Positions 44,155 to 57,144 of a stretch of DNA of 64,000 nucleotides are shown here, one piece after another. Origin of the DNA: Colocasia esculenta. Lineage: Eukaryota; Streptophyta; Magnoliopsida; Alismatales; Araceae. Under the pieces are notes generated by a model that was not told where the DNA came from, ran no database searches, and was given only the letters and a program-made list of their open reading frames with translations. The stretch lies in the NCBI GenBank assembly GCA_014218235.1, contig CM024755.1, forward strand, positions 159,395,941 through 159,459,940. The letters are read 5' to 3'. The position numbers and the translations under genes are program-made. How positions within the stretch are numbered: position 1 is the stretch's first letter; every line of letters starts with the position of its first letter.

Positions 44155-46494
44155 TGTAGCCCAGCTAGCTAGCCCAGAGGGGGGGTGAATGGGTTATTTA
44201 AAATTTGATCTTTGATTAAAACCTGTTCACTAAAAAGATTACACAACAACTTAAAAAACGTTAGAGTTGGACGAAATAAGACAGCAAACGCACATAAGCA
44301 CAACCACAAGACACAAGGGTTTTTATCCTGGTTCGGAACTCCTCTCCACAGGAGACCTACGTCCAGTCCCTGAGCAATGCCTCAGGATTTCACTAATTAA
44401 GGGTACTATCCCCCTCACGGATCCTTACACCCAGCCTCAACTGGTCTTCCTTCAACTTGAAGGGAAAACAACCACCCTGGATACCACCAGGTCTTCCTTC
44501 GTCCAGAAGGGTACAAACCAAAGAAACGAAGTTTAAGAACAAGCTTCAGACACTAGCTTAACCAGCTACAAGCTGAAGCAAACAAGCCTCGAGAGAGAAA
44601 GAGAATTTGACACTGGTTTCTCTCCAAAGACTACACAGGCTCTCACAAGAATTTCTTCTTTGAACACTGAGAGCTAAAGAGCTAAGAGAACAATTGGAAT
44701 GGTCGCTTCGCTCTTGCTTGAAACTCAGAAGACTCGAAGAATTGGTGTTGCTTTCTTTTTAATAATGTTATCTCTTTGTTGTGTGTATTCTTCTCAGTCT
44801 TGAGTCTTGTATTTAAGCTTCTTCTTGAAATTTGAACGTTAAAAGAACCGTTGTCTCTCATCCAGGTGTACGTTAGACTGGTCAACAAGGAAGCTTCTGA
44901 TCTTCAGTCGTTTATCCTTTAGTACATGCCAGAAAATATTTTAGAATCTTGTATCTTGTGTCCAACGTTGTACAGATGAGTCTTGTCAATATCTGCGAGC
45001 ATATCAACAATAAATAGAGGACAGCTAGGACTGTCGTCGATTGTTAGTTGCAGTTGGAACAGATATTGCAATATATAGAAAGCTCCTTTCTGTCTAAAAA
45101 AGGACGTAGACAGAGTAGCATAAAAATGGAAGATATTGTCTGCATGCATGGAGAGATACGATCAGAGAGCATTTAATGCGTAGCAGTCAACAGACGAGAT
45201 ATGACTTTGACTTTTCAACGCTATTAAAAAGCATTATACTGATACAGCAAAAAAGTCGATATGAACAATCCGATGCCTTCATGACTTATGAAATCGTTAT
45301 ACGATAACAGACAAATCGGTATGACAGAGCTTTATTAAATTATAATGATGAAATCGTTATGAGTTATAGAAAGTCGTTATAAACACTTATCAAGTCGTTA
45401 TGAACTCTAAAGAAATCATTGCGAGAACTAAAGAAATCGTTATGGCTATCAAGTCGTTACGAGTTTCAAAGAAATCGTTACGAGAACTAAAGAAGTCGTT
45501 ATGACTATCAAGTCGTTACGAGTTTCAAAGAAATCGTTACGAGAACTAAAGAAATCGTTATGGCTATCAAGTCGTTACGCGTTTCAAAGAAATCGTTACG
45601 AGAACTAAAGAAGTCGTTATGACTAAGTCGTTACGAGTTTCAAAGAAATCGTTACGAGAACTAAAGAAGTCGTTATGACTATCAAGTCGTTACGAGTTTC
45701 AAAGAAATCGTTACGGCTAGAAAGTCGTTGCGAGTTCTAAAGAAATTGTTATGAGGACTAAAGAAATCGTTACGGCTAGAAAGTCGTTGCGAGTTCTAAA
45801 GAAATCGTTACGAGGACTAAAGAAATCGTTACGGCTAGAAAGTCGTTGCGAGTTTTAAAGAAATCGTTATGGCTATCAAGTCGTTACGAGTTTCAAAGAA
45901 ATCGTTACGAGAACTAAAGAAGTAGTTATGACTATCAAGTCGTTACGAGTTTCAAAGAAATCGTTACGAGAACTAAAGAAGTCGTTATGACTATCAAGTC
46001 GTTACGAGTTTCAAAGAAATCGTTACGGCTAGAAAGTCGTTGCGAGTTCTAAAGAAATCGTTACGAGGACTAAAGAAATCGTTACGGCTAGAAAGTCGTT
46101 GCGAGTTCTAAAGAAATCGTTACGAGGACTAAAGAAATCGTTACGGCTAGAAAGTCGTTGCGAGTTCTAAAGAAATCGTTACGAGGACTAAGAAATCGTT
46201 ACGGCTAGAAAGTCGTTGCGAGTTCTAAAGAAATCGTTACGAGAACTAAAGAATCGTGCGACATCTTTTAAGAAATTGTTGCGGTATCGATTTGATTGAA
46301 CTTTTCGGTCAGAAGGAAATCGTTCTGCTTATCATAGAAGTCGATACAAAGACTTGGACAAAGCATGAAATGAGACTTACCTGATTGTCTTGAACTTTCA
46401 TTTTTCATTATTTCCTGTTCTCAAAGCTCAAGTAATTCATTAGTACTATTTTGTTAATCATCAAAATTAATATATATAAATACTGAATTAATTT
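44155..46494 (-). repeat. 3' LTR of element A (truncated inner end)
   Basis: It starts TGTAGCCCAGCTAGCTAGCCC and matches the right LTR up to AATTAATTTA at about 46494. The last ~27 bp (ATGGGGAAGGTTTGGTCATCA in the partner) and the polypurine tract are missing. The env-like stop codon follows immediately. The ATCGTT array is at 45290-46260. Confidence 0.9.
45290..46265. repeat. ATCGTTACG tandem array in element A 3' LTR
   Basis: AAAGAAATCGTTACGAG and AAGTCGTT(A/G)CGAG units recur about every 20 bp. The higher-order period is 59 bp where regular (GGCTAGAAAGTCGTTGCGAG to the next). More than 45 TCGTT cores. The array corresponds to 55790-56910 in the other LTR; copy number differs, which explains part of the LTR length difference. 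Confidence 0.9.
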
Positions 46495-49400
46495 AATGAA
46501 TAGTTGTTTCTCCGTTGCTGTTGATAGATAGGAGACATTCTTCAATCAACTGAAAAATCCAAAGTTGCCGTTGCTTTTCCAGGAATTCTTCATACTGATG
46601 TGGGTCCAAGATGAATCTGAAGTAAGTGCTCTTTCCAAAGCTGGCACGATGGAGAAATCTATCCAGAGAGATTGGATAGAAAATCTTCTGATCAAGCAGA
46701 TCCTGCTTCAACGCATAGAAGGTTGAATATCTGGCTGCCCACTGAACATAGATCTCTTGAATTGGGGTTATGGAGTTGAGATCCATGAAGGCTTCGGCTG
46801 AGAGAATGGGCTTAGCTTGACGAACCAAGGAACTGTTGATTGCCTGTAATTGAAGATGGGGTTCCTTGTAGAGGGTTTCCCATATGGTGGGAGTAAGCCT
46901 TTCACATTCAGAAATGAGTGGGGCCAAGGTTTGGGAAGAGATGCGGCCAGAGTGATATTCTCTGAAAATGAACCGCAAGAAGGAGGGTAATCTGCCCAAC
47001 TTGGCTGACAAACGGCCCATCTGCCTAGCAAACATATCCAGTGCATGGGATCCAGCATCTGAGTCAAACACTAAAGAGTGTAGCTTTGGCAGAAGAACTG
47101 AAGGCTCAACTTTGAGATTGGCAAAGTCCACTGAGAGGGGAAGATTTATTGGACGTTCTGATCTCAACATCACTAAGGCTGAATGAAATTGATAGAACTG
47201 CACTTCAGGCAGCTTGTTCAAATAGCAAAAATCACTGTACAGCTGAAAGTTCTTTGCAATTCGAATCTCTTTCAGAATAAAGGGACCCCATGAGTTCTTA
47301 TGCTGAATGATGAACCACTCAGAAAAAGTGAGTGGGTGAGCTCTATGGGTAAGAGATCCGGCCCTGGCACTCAAGTACTTTTCATACTGAGCCTTATTGC
47401 CCTTGACAGATGCCCACTAATCTTCATTCTTGAACTCAGTGCCCTCAAAGATTTTGGATTTTTGAGGGTGGGACAGCTGGGTAAGAGGAAGAATAATGTT
47501 TAGATGCTCGGAGAGGTTGAGGAAAGGAATACCATAGACGGTGGAGAGGATGCACTTTTGAAGATATTCCTGTAGATAGGTCTTCTCTTAGGGTCGAGGG
47601 TAAGAGAATACCAAAGAGGAGGGAATAAAGGTACAGAGGGGGTGCTAAGAGAGGAGGAAGATTTCCTCTTTTTCTTGGCAAGACTGGGAGGATCAGTCTT
47701 ATGGATATGAGAAGCAGTGGAGAGAATAGTGATGAGGGTGTTTCTTTCAAAATCATCCGGCAGATTTGTGTCAAAGACACCAAGTAGTAGAGGGTTTTCC
47801 GGAGGGAAGGTGACAGAAGAAGGAGGAGTAGGAGGATAGAAAAGGTGTTTGGGGTTGAAGGATGAAGATGGGTGAACTGAAGTGGTCTGAGTTGGAGAGA
47901 GAAGAAGGTGAGAGTGATGATGGAGCTGAGGTGTGAGAAGGAGTGGGAGAGAAGGAAGGTTGAGATGAAGTGAAGGATGAAGATGGTTGGGTGCGAGGCA
48001 CAGGGTGTTTTATGGTTGGTGGTGCAGGAGGGGCTGTAGAAGGAGATGGAGGTGAGGAGAGGGTTGGAGTTGCAAGATTAGAAGTTTCAGGGGCCTTAGT
48101 AGCTGTCATGGGCTCTTTCCTTTGGCTTGACTTCTCTGACTGCAGAGGATGGTTCTGATGACCCTGAAGCTGATGATGGTCCTGCTGACCCTGAAGCTGA
48201 TGGCCCTGCTGGCCCTGAAGCTGATGATGGTCCTGCTGACCCTGAAGCTGATGGCCCTGCTGGCCCTGAAGCTGATGGCCCTGCTGGCCCTTGAGCTGGA
48301 GGCCCTGGTGGCCGAGGAACATCTGCTGGTCTGCTCTGAGTAGCTCCAAGAGAAACTCCACTAGACCTTGAAAGAACTGCTAGCATTGACTTGATATCAG
48401 ACATTTCTTTATTAAACCACCTCATTGCATTTCTGACAGAAGATAGCTCAGAGGTAGTTGAAGCTCGACTAGCAAGTATCCCTTGTACACTGGTCTGAAC
48501 TGAAGACAGGATATCTCCCTGAGCCTTTAGTAATGCCATAATTGCCTTCAGATTTACCTTTCTGTGACTCTTTCATGGCCTTTTGTGAGCCACTCTCTTT
48601 TGCTTGCCCTGCTGAGGGACAGGCACCTCAAGATTTACATGGCTGGCCCTTGGCCCTTCACTAGCAGGAACACTGGCAGGAATTTGATAGTCCTGAGTTG
48701 GTGCAGCTGTCTCAGGAGCATTTTCTATTAAGGATTCCTCATTGCCAGTATGCTCCCCCAGAATAGGAGCATGGAGTTCAGCATCTTCTTGCTCCCCCTG
48801 GGCAGAAGCTTCTTCCAAGACAACTTCCACAAAGTGGCCTTCTGCCACGGATTCTGACACTTTAGGTTCTTCAACACTTTGCTCCCCTTGGCTAGGAGCT
48901 TCTTCCAAGATCACGTTTGCTTCAACAGGTCGACCTGCTTCTAAAGCAACTGAGGTGTAGGGAAGAGAATCTATAACTTCTCTCAGAATAGAGGCAACTA
49001 TCGAGGTGGGCAAGGAATCTGCCACACTTGCTACAGCTTCTTTCATATGAACTTCTGGAGGATGAGACTCAACCTCCAAGACAGGTGAGCTAGAAGCCTC
49101 TGCTTGATCTGCCACTGCTGGTGCTGCTGACACTTGCTCTGCTGCTACTGATCTGATTTCTGAATCTGCTGAAGGATCTGCAGCCTCTTCTTGAAATTCA
49201 GGAACATCTCCAATAATGGCTTCTCCCTCTACCACAGAGGTCTTTGTCCATATCCCATTCTGCACTGAAAAGCCACTCTTCTTTAAATTTCTGGACCTTA
49301 TAGACTGGCCCATCTTCTCTACTACAGCTCTAGACACATCTACTCCGAAATGCTTGAAAATCTTGGTGAGTAGATGAGCATAAGGCAAGGAAACATTCAG

Positions 49401-50135
49401 TTTGCTCTTTGTTTCCCAGATTTGAGTACTGGCAAACTTCATTCTCTCAATCATAACTGCGGCCAAGTTGATCTCCTTGTTCTGGATTACCCAGAACATT
49501 ATGTCCGAGTCTGCCCTAGTGCATGAAGAAAAAGTAGCACTTCGAGGAACTATAATTTGGCAGACAATGAAATGAAGTAAACGATTGAAAGCTGACATCT
49601 GATTGATATCTAATTTCCCATCCTTCAGCCTGAAACCTGGTCCTATAATGCCGAGACCTTTCGCTTCATCATTCACAGAGTGAACACCAATATGCCCAGA
49701 GGTCTTTACTCCAAACAAAGTATGCAATAATTCATGGTCTATCTTGATCTGGGTGCCCTTCACTGAGGAGACAAGGGACCCATCTGCCTCTGACTTCAAA
49801 CAAATGAAAAAAGCTTTCACCAGGTCCGGATAGCTTACCTCGGTGAAAGTAGCAACATCCATCCAATGCATCCTTCTCAAGGCTTCTACTAAACTGCTCA
49901 TCCCACTTTTCTCAAGATTCTGAACGTCCACTGCCTTGTTTTCGCAAATCTTCGACTTCACAAAAGTAAACCTTTCTTGCTCCTTTAGGGACATATACTC
50001 AGCACTGTAGCCCCCTACGCTTCCGGAGATCATCGGAGCGGCCATAGGTAGAGGAGAAAGGTTCTGGAGAAGGAGGAAGATGGAAGAGATGGAAGCTCTC
50101 GAGGGATTCTTCGCGGGAAGAAGAGAAAGCTTCAA
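46493..50135 (-). pseudogene. Env-like gene of element A, broken
   Basis: 50135-48573 is open for 520 codons: Transposase_32-like domain starting at MAAPMISGSVGGYSAEY, with GVKTSGHIGVHSV and FNRLLHFIVCQIIVP, then an acidic region. An in-frame TGA at 48573 is followed in the same frame by a short helical stretch (MRWFNKEMSDIKS) and collagen-like GPAGPSASG repeats (48170-48300). A shift near 48120 leads to a proline/serine-rich segment (to 47771), then more stops, and the C-terminal helical domain open at 47374-46493. It has the same architecture as B's gene. Role unknown. Confidence 0.82.
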
Positions 50136-50447
50136 AAGATGCAGGGGGTTGATGCCGGAATCGTTAGGGCATCAGCTTTGGGCGAACAGATAAAAAAGAA
50201 AAGGGTAAAGGTTGAAGACAAGTCGTTCTCAGAACGATTTGAATAATTTAATATTACTTTACCGAAAAGTGAAACGCCAAAAAGGTGGTAAAGACAGAAA
50301 GCGACAAAAAAGGTTTGACGAGTCAAACAACTTTTAACACAATAGCGGTCAAGGAATGTAGACAAACTGAATTTTGCTCATTGTTAAAGAGAGAGAATTT
50401 CATTTCTATATGAAAATTTTTATGCCAATAAAATTACAGAAATCTTT
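50136..50447. other. Short spacer between pol and env-like gene (element A)
   Basis: About 310 bp, AT-rich, no gene and no CTGTCGACAG pair. This contrasts with the 1.9-kb spacer of C and D. Confidence 0.6.
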
Positions 50448-52100
50448 TCACAAATTGCACATCCCTAATTCCCTTCTAAGAGATGTAAATCTCTCTTCAG
50501 GTAGGGCTTTTGTGAAGATATCTTCTAGTTGACCATTTGTATCTATAAAAGAAATTTCTAAGTTGCCACTAGCTACATGGTCTCGAATGAAATGATATCT
50601 TACCTCAATGTGCTTAGTCCTTGAGTGTTGTACTGGATTCTTGGTGAGGTTGATGGCACTTGTATTATCACATAGTAGTGGAATTGACTTGATATGTATG
50701 CCAAAATCCTCAAGTTGTTGCTTTATCCAAAGGAGTTGTGTACAGCAACTTCCAGCAGCAACATATTCTGCCTCAGCTGTTGATAGAGCTACAGAATTTT
50801 GTTTCTTGGAGGACCAAGATATTAGGCATCCTGCAAGAAACTGACAACAACCGCTGGTGCTTTTTCTATCTACTTTGCATCCAGCATAATCAGCATCTGA
50901 ATATCCTACTAATTCTATTTCACAAGATCTAGGATACCAGAGACCTAAATCATGAGTTCTAGCCAGATATCTAAATATTCTTTTTACTGAAATTAAATGA
51001 GACTCTCTAGGGTCTGCCTGATATCTAGCACACATGCATACACAAACAAAATGTCTGGTCTACTTGCAGTTAAGTAAAGTAATGACCCTATCATACCTCT
51101 ATAATTCTTTTGATCTACCTTTTTACCTTTTTTATCACTGTCCATTCTGGTTGATGTGCTCATTGGAGTTGATAATGGCTTTACACCTTCAAATCCAAAT
51201 TTCTTTAACAGCTCTTTGGTGTACTTGGCTTGACAGATATGAGTGCCATCCTTCCCTTGCTTGATTTGCAATCCAAGGAAGTAGCTCAGCTCCCCCATCA
51301 AGCTCATTTCGAATTCTCCGTGCATGAGCTTTTCAAAGTACTTGCAAAGAGACTCATCAGTAGATCCAAAAATAATATCATCTACATATATTTGCACAAG
51401 AAGTATATTTTTAACCTTAGATTTTATAAATAATGTACTGTCTACCTTACCTCTAGTGAAACCATGATCTAATAAGAAGGTACTGAGCCTTTCATACCAG
51501 GCTCTAGGTGCTTGCTTTAAACCGTATAAAGCCTTATGAAGTTTAAATACATGATTTGGAAATTCGGTATCATCAAAACCTGGAGGTTGTTCAACATAAA
51601 CTTCCTCCTTGATAAAACTATTTAAAAAGGCTGATTTGACATCCATTTGAAATAGTTTTAAATCAAATGCAGATGCATAAGCAAGTAAAATCCTAATAGC
51701 CTCAAGTCTAGCTACAGGTGCATAGGTTTCATCGAAATCTATGCCTTCCTCTTAGGAGTAGCCTTGAGCTACCAGTCTGCCCTTGTTCCTTAGGATTACT
51801 CCAGACTCATCCAGTTTATTTCTGAACACCCACTTGGTGCCAATAACTGAATGATTGGATGGTCTAGGAACAAGTGACCATACTTGGTTTCTCTTGAACT
51901 GATTTAGTTCATCTTGCATGGCTAATATCCAAGATTCATCAGATAAAGCTTCATTGACTGTCTTAGGCTCTATTTGAGAAACAAAGGCTAAATAATTACA
52001 AGGAATTACATTACCTCTTGTTCTTACCCCTACAGATGGATCACCAATAATATTCTCAGGAAGGTGATCTTTCTGATGTCTCCATTCTTTTGGAAGATTT
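50448..52100 (-). pseudogene. Reverse transcriptase and RNase H (element A)
   Basis: RT motifs in order on minus: WVFRNKLDESGV, LVAQGYS followed by an in-frame TAA near 51752, APVARLEAIRILLAYA, QMDVKSAFLNSF, LYGLKQAPRAWYERL and catalytic YVDDIIFG (about 51390). The 51646-50993 frame shifts near 51040 within the LTASRPDILF segment. RNase H continues in 51035-50448 (YSDADYAGCKVDRKSTSG, STAEAEY, CDNTSAINL), ending LRRELGMCNL. Confidence 0.92.
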
Positions 52101-52120
52101 TCATGTTGAATTTCAGTTTG

Positions 52121-53892
52121 CTACAGTTCTTCCAGAGGAGGATCTTCCTTGTCCTTAATTGAGGTATTCTTTAATTTTTCAGACAAGTCATCTGCATCAT
52201 CAATGTCACTAATTTCTTCCTTTTTCAAGGAAGAGTTAGATTCATCAAAAATAACATGTACAGATTGTTCAATTAATAATGAACGTTTATTGAAAACTCT
52301 ATAACCTTTGGGTTTAGAAGAGTACCCCATAAAGATGCCTTCATCTGATTTGGCATCCAACTTACCAATGTCCCTTTTTCCATTGTTGTGGATGAAGCAA
52401 GGACATCCAAATATTCTAAAATGGCTGATCTTTGGTTTCTTTCCCTTGTAGAGTTCATAAGCAGTCTTCTTCAGAATCGACCTGATCATCACCCTGTTAA
52501 TGATGTAGCATGCAGTGTTGATGGCTTCGGCCCAAAAATATCTTGGCAAGTCATATTCTTATAACATGGTTCTTTCCATATCCAAAAGAGTTCTATTTTT
52601 CCTCTCAGCAATTCCATTCTGTTGAGGTGTCCTTGGTGCTGAGAAGTTGTGCTCAATTCCTTGATCATTGCAGAACTTTGCAAACTTTTCATTTTGAAAC
52701 TCACCACCATGATCTGATCGAATAGAGATAATGGTGAACTTCTGATCTTTCTGAACTTTCCTACTGAAGCTGACAAAATTTTCAAAGGTGTCATCTTTGT
52801 GTTCTAGAAAGGATACCCAAGTAAATCTTGAATAATCGTCAACTATGACAAATCCAAAATTCTTTCCTCCTAGACTGGTAGTCCTCATTGGCCCAAATAG
52901 ATCCATATGAAGTAGTTCTAAGGGCTTTGAGGTGGTTACTACAGTCTTTGATTTGAAAGAGCTCTTGGTGTGCTTTCCTCTTGCACAAGGTCTGCAGATA
53001 CTATTCATTCTTGAGTTGACCTTTGGCAGTCATTCCACTAGATTTCTTTTTCTGAGCTTGTTTAAACCATCCAAGCTGCAGTGACCCAATCTTCTGTGCC
53101 ACAGCTCTGTTGATTGATCTTTGCTGGCTGCCAAACAGACATCTTGAGTTCCTCGAGATAGAGAACATACAAGTTTCTTTCTCTGTAAGCTTCAAATATG
53201 ACTGCACCATCCTTTAATATACTGCACTTTGATTCTTAGAACTGAATCTGATGGCCTTTGTCACATAGCTGGCTGATGCTGATGAGATTGTGTTTTAATC
53301 CTCTGACCAGCATTACGTCTTCAATAACTGACTTTCCTTTGATGTTCACGGACCCACTTCCTACCACAGTGCCTTTTCCATTATCTCCATAGGTAACTGT
53401 TCCTTCTTCAGCTTGGAGATCAACGAAAATCTTCTTGTTGCCTGACATGTGCCTTGAGCATCCACTGTCCAAATACCATTTGGATGCTCTTGAATTTCCC
53501 TTGTCTTCGGTGTTGGCCATGAGAGCTAGGTTGGCTTCTTCATCTTCACTGCTAGAGCTTGACTCACTATCTGAGTCACTGCTATTCTCCCAAGCAGCTG
53601 CCATTGCCTTCTTTTTATACTTCTTAAACCTTCTGAAATTATCCTTCTTTTTGTGATCGTTTTTCTTAAGCATTGGACAGTCTACCTTTATGTGTCCAGG
53701 CTTTTTGCATTCATAACAAATCACTTCTCCTTTCTTTGAATCCTTTACTTCAGATTTTCTGTGATCTTTATTCTTCTTGAAAAATCTTCTCCCAGACTGG
53801 AACTTTTTCTTCTTTGCTAAGATTCTCTGAAGTCTTCGAGACAGCATGGCTTCTTCATCATCACTGTCTTTACTACTTTCACTGTTATCCAA
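52121..53892 (-). pseudogene. Gag end, protease and integrase (element A)
   Basis: 53892-53236 continues Gag past a stop: one CCHC knuckle (CYECKKPGHIKVDC), a Ser/Asp-rich tract and protease WYLDSGCSRHMSG. After a stop at 53236 a frameshifted piece has the zinc-binding LWHRRLGH (about 53090). 53008-52559 has CRPCARGKH and catalytic D and D (HMDLFGP, IRSDHGGEF) and E (IAERKNRTL), then a stop. 52549-52121 is the integrase tail (FWAEAINTACYIINR, VHVIFDES). At least four lesions. Confidence 0.9.
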
Positions 53893-53895
53893 AAA

Positions 53896-54585
53896 TTATT
53901 CTGATATATCTTCATTTGCTTTGAGAGCGTTTGATTGCTTCCTTCTGCTGGAGGATTCTCCTAATCTTTCCATGTTTATCTCGTGAGCCATCAGGGATCC
54001 TATTAGTTTTTCCAATGACATTAGCTTTAGATCGTTGGCTTCCTCAATGGCTGTTACCTTTGGAGTCCATGAGGATGGCAGAGATCTGAGGATCTTCCTG
54101 ACCATGTCTGGTGCATTGTAAACCTTTCCTAATCCAGCTAATCCATTTGTAATATCTGTGAATCTACTAAACATCTGAGTTATAGATTCACCTGACTGCA
54201 TCTGGAATCTTTCGTATTGAGCCACAAGAATATCTATTCTTGTCTCCTTTACTTTGTTTGTCCCTTCATAGGTAATCCTGAGCTTTTCCCACATTTCCAT
54301 TGCGGATTTGCAGGCTGAAACTCTGTTGAATTCTTTCTTGCTGAGGGCACAGCACAGAATACTCTTGGCTTTGCAGTTTAAGGATATTCTTCTCCTGTCG
54401 TTATCTGTCCACTGAGCTTTTGCATTTGTGACTAGAAGATCACCTTCTTCCACAATGGACCATATTGTATAATCGTGGCCTTGTAGAAAGTACTCCATTC
54501 TTGTCTTCCAGTAGGTGTAATCTTCTCCATCGAACAAGGGAGGCCTGTTGACTGACTGACCTTCGAAGTTACTTTGGGCTGCCAT
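53896..54585 (-). pseudogene. Gag, N-terminal part (element A)
   Basis: ATG at 54585 opens MAAQSNFEGQSVNRPPLF. The copia Gag core (YWKTRMEYFLQG, MVRKILRSLPSSW, LMAHEINMER) runs 229 codons to an in-frame TAA at 53896, after which the same frame continues toward the zinc knuckle. The stop could be read through in principle, but the other lesions suggest simple decay. Confidence 0.9.
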
Positions 54586-54635
54586 GGATCTTTACTCTTT
54601 AAATCGTTGGATCTTCTTCTTTGTCGAAGAGACTC

Positions 54636-54647
54636 GCTCTGATACCA
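54636..54647 (-). other. Primer-binding site of element A
   Basis: GCTCTGATACCA on + is TGGTATCAGAGC on minus, two bases inside the LTR that starts at 54650. It matches initiator-Met tRNA, as in C and D. Confidence 0.95.
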
Positions 54648-54649
54648 CT

Positions 54650-57144
54650 TGTTGCCCAACTAGCTAGCCCAGAGGGGGGGTGAATGGGTTATTTAAAATT
54701 TGATCTTTGATTAAAACCTGTTCACTAAAAAGATTACACAACAACTTAAACAAACGTTAGAGTTGGACGAAATAAGACAGCAAACGCACATAAGCACAAC
54801 CACAAGACACAAGGGTTTTTATCCTGGTTCGGAACTCCTCTCCACAGGAGACCTACGTCCAGTCCCTGAGCAATGCCTCAGGATTTCACTAATTAAGGGT
54901 ACTATCCCCCTCACGGATCCTTACACCCAGCCTCAACTGGTCTTCCTTCAACTTGAAAGGAAAACAACCACCCTGGATACCACCAGGTCTTCCTTCGTCC
55001 AGAAGGGTACAAACCAAAGAAACGAAGTTTAAGAACAAGCTTCAGACACTAGCTTAACCAGCTACAAGCTGAAGCAAACAAGCCTCGAGAGAGAAAGAGA
55101 ATTTGACACTGGTTTCTCTCCAAAGACTACACAGGCTCTCACAAGAATTTCTTCTTTGAACACTGAGAGCTAAAGAGCTAAGAGAACAATTGGAATGGTC
55201 GCTTCGCTCTTGCTTGAAACTCAGAAGACTCGAAGAATTGGTGTTGCTTTCTTTTTGAATAATGTTATCTCTTTGTTGTGTGTGTTCTTCTCAGTCTTGA
55301 GTCTTGTATTTAAGCTTCTTCTTGAAATTTGAACGTTAAAAGAACCGTTGTCTCTCATCCAGGTGTACGTTAGACTGGTCAACAAGGAAGCTTCTGATCT
55401 TCAGTCTTTTATCCTTTAGTACATGCCAGAAAAATATTTTAGAATCTTGTATCTTGTGTCCAACGTTGTACAGATGAGTCTTGTCAAATATCTGCGAGCA
55501 TATCAACAATAAATAGAGGACAGCTAGGACTGTCGTCGATTGTTAGTTGCAGTTGGAACAGATATTGCAATATATAGAAAAGCTCCTTTCTGTCTAAAAA
55601 AGGACGTAGACAGAGTAGCATAAAAATGGAAGATATTGTCTGCATGCATGGGAGATACGATCAGAGAGCATTTAATGCGTAGCAGTCAACAGACAAGATA
55701 TGACTTTGACTTTTCAACGCTATTAAAAAGCATTATACTGATACAGTAAAAAAGTCGATATGAACAATCCCGATGCCTTCATGACTTATGAAATCGTTAT
55801 ACGATAACAGAAAAATCGTTATGACAGAGCTTTATTAAATTATAATGATGAAATCGTTATGAGTTATAGAAAATCGTTATAAACACTTATCAAGTCGTTA
55901 TGAACTCTAAAGAAATCATTGCGAGAACTAAAGAAATCGTTATGGCTATCAAGTCGTTACGAGTTTCAAAGAAATCGTTACGAGAACTAAAGAAGTCGTT
56001 ATGACTATCAAGTCGTTACGAGTTTCAAAGAAATCGTTACGAGAACTAAAGAAATCGTTATGGCTATCAAGTCGTTACGCGTTTCAAAGAAATCGTTACG
56101 AGAACTAAAGAAGTCGTTATGACTATCAAGTCATTACGAGTTTCAAAGAAATCGTTACGAGAACTAAAGAAGTCGTTATGACTATCAAGTCGTTACGAGT
56201 TTCAAAGAAATCGTTACGGCTAGAAAGTCGTTGCGAGTTCTAAAGAAATCGTTACGAGGACTAAAGAAATCGTTACGGCTAGAAAGTCGTTGCGAGTTCT
56301 AAAGAAATCGTTACGAGGACTAAAGAAATCGTTACGGCTAGAAAGTCGTTGCGAGTTTTAAAGAAATCGTTATGGCTATCAAGTCGTTACGAGTTTCAAA
56401 GAAATCGTTACGAGAACTAAAGAAGTAGTTATGACTATCAAGTCGTTACGAGTTTCAAAGAAATCGTTACGAGAACTAAAGAAGTCATTATGACTATCAA
56501 GTCGTTACGAGTTTCAAAGAAATCGTTACGTCTAGAAAGTCGTTGCGAGTTCTAAAGAAATCGTTACGAGGACTAAAGAAATCGTTACGGCTAGAAAGTC
56601 GTTGCGAGTTCTAAAGAAATCGTTGCGAGGACTAAAGAAATCGTTACGGCTAGAAAGTCGTTGCGTGTTCTAAAGAAATCGTTACGAGGACTAAAGAAAT
56701 CGTTACGGCTAGAAAGTCGTTGCGAGTTCTAAAGAAATCGTTACGAGGACTAAAGAAATCGTTACGGCTAGAAAGTCGTTGCGAGTTCTAAAGAAATCGT
56801 TACGAGGACTAAAGAAATCGTTACGGCTAGAAAGTCGTTGCGAGTTCTAAAGAAATCGTTACGATAACTAAAGAAATCGTTGCGACATCTTTTAAGAAAT
56901 CGTTGCGGTATCGATTTGATTGAACTTTTCGGTCAGAAGGAAATCGTTCTGCTTATCAATAGAAGTCGATACAAAGACTTGGACAAAGCATGAAATGAGA
57001 CTTACCTGATTGTCTTGAACTTTCATTTTTCTTTTATTTCCTATTCTCAAAGCTCAAGTAATTCATTAGTACTATTTTGTTAATCATCAAAATTAATATA
57101 TATAAATAACTGAATTAATTTATATGGGGAAGGTTTGGTCATCA
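54650..57144 (-). repeat. 5' LTR of element A, 2495 bp
   Basis: On + it reads TGTTGCCCAACTAGC...TTGGTCATCA. It holds hairpin-forming repeats near the PBS end (54835-55015), AGCTTAAATACAAG (TATA-like, minus) near 55304-55317, and the ATCGTT array at 55790-56910. It is followed by the TATAT duplication. Confidence 0.95.

Larger units (their letters stand above)
44155..57144 (-). mobile_element. Element A: Sirevirus, 12,990 bp, minus strand
   Basis: It is flanked by TATAT (44150-44154 and 57145-57149). The right (5') LTR is 54650-57144; the left (3') LTR is 44155-46494 and lacks its inner end. Internal order on minus: PBS, gag, protease-integrase, RT, RNase H, env-like gene. The proteins resemble element B, and differ from C/D. 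Every gene carries stops or shifts. It landed in intron 1 of the CACTA second gene. Confidence 0.93.

Noticed and set aside
45290..46265. Possible CRISPR array (regular short repeats)
   Set aside because: The spacers are themselves repeats, the locus is inside a plant LTR, and there are no cas genes.
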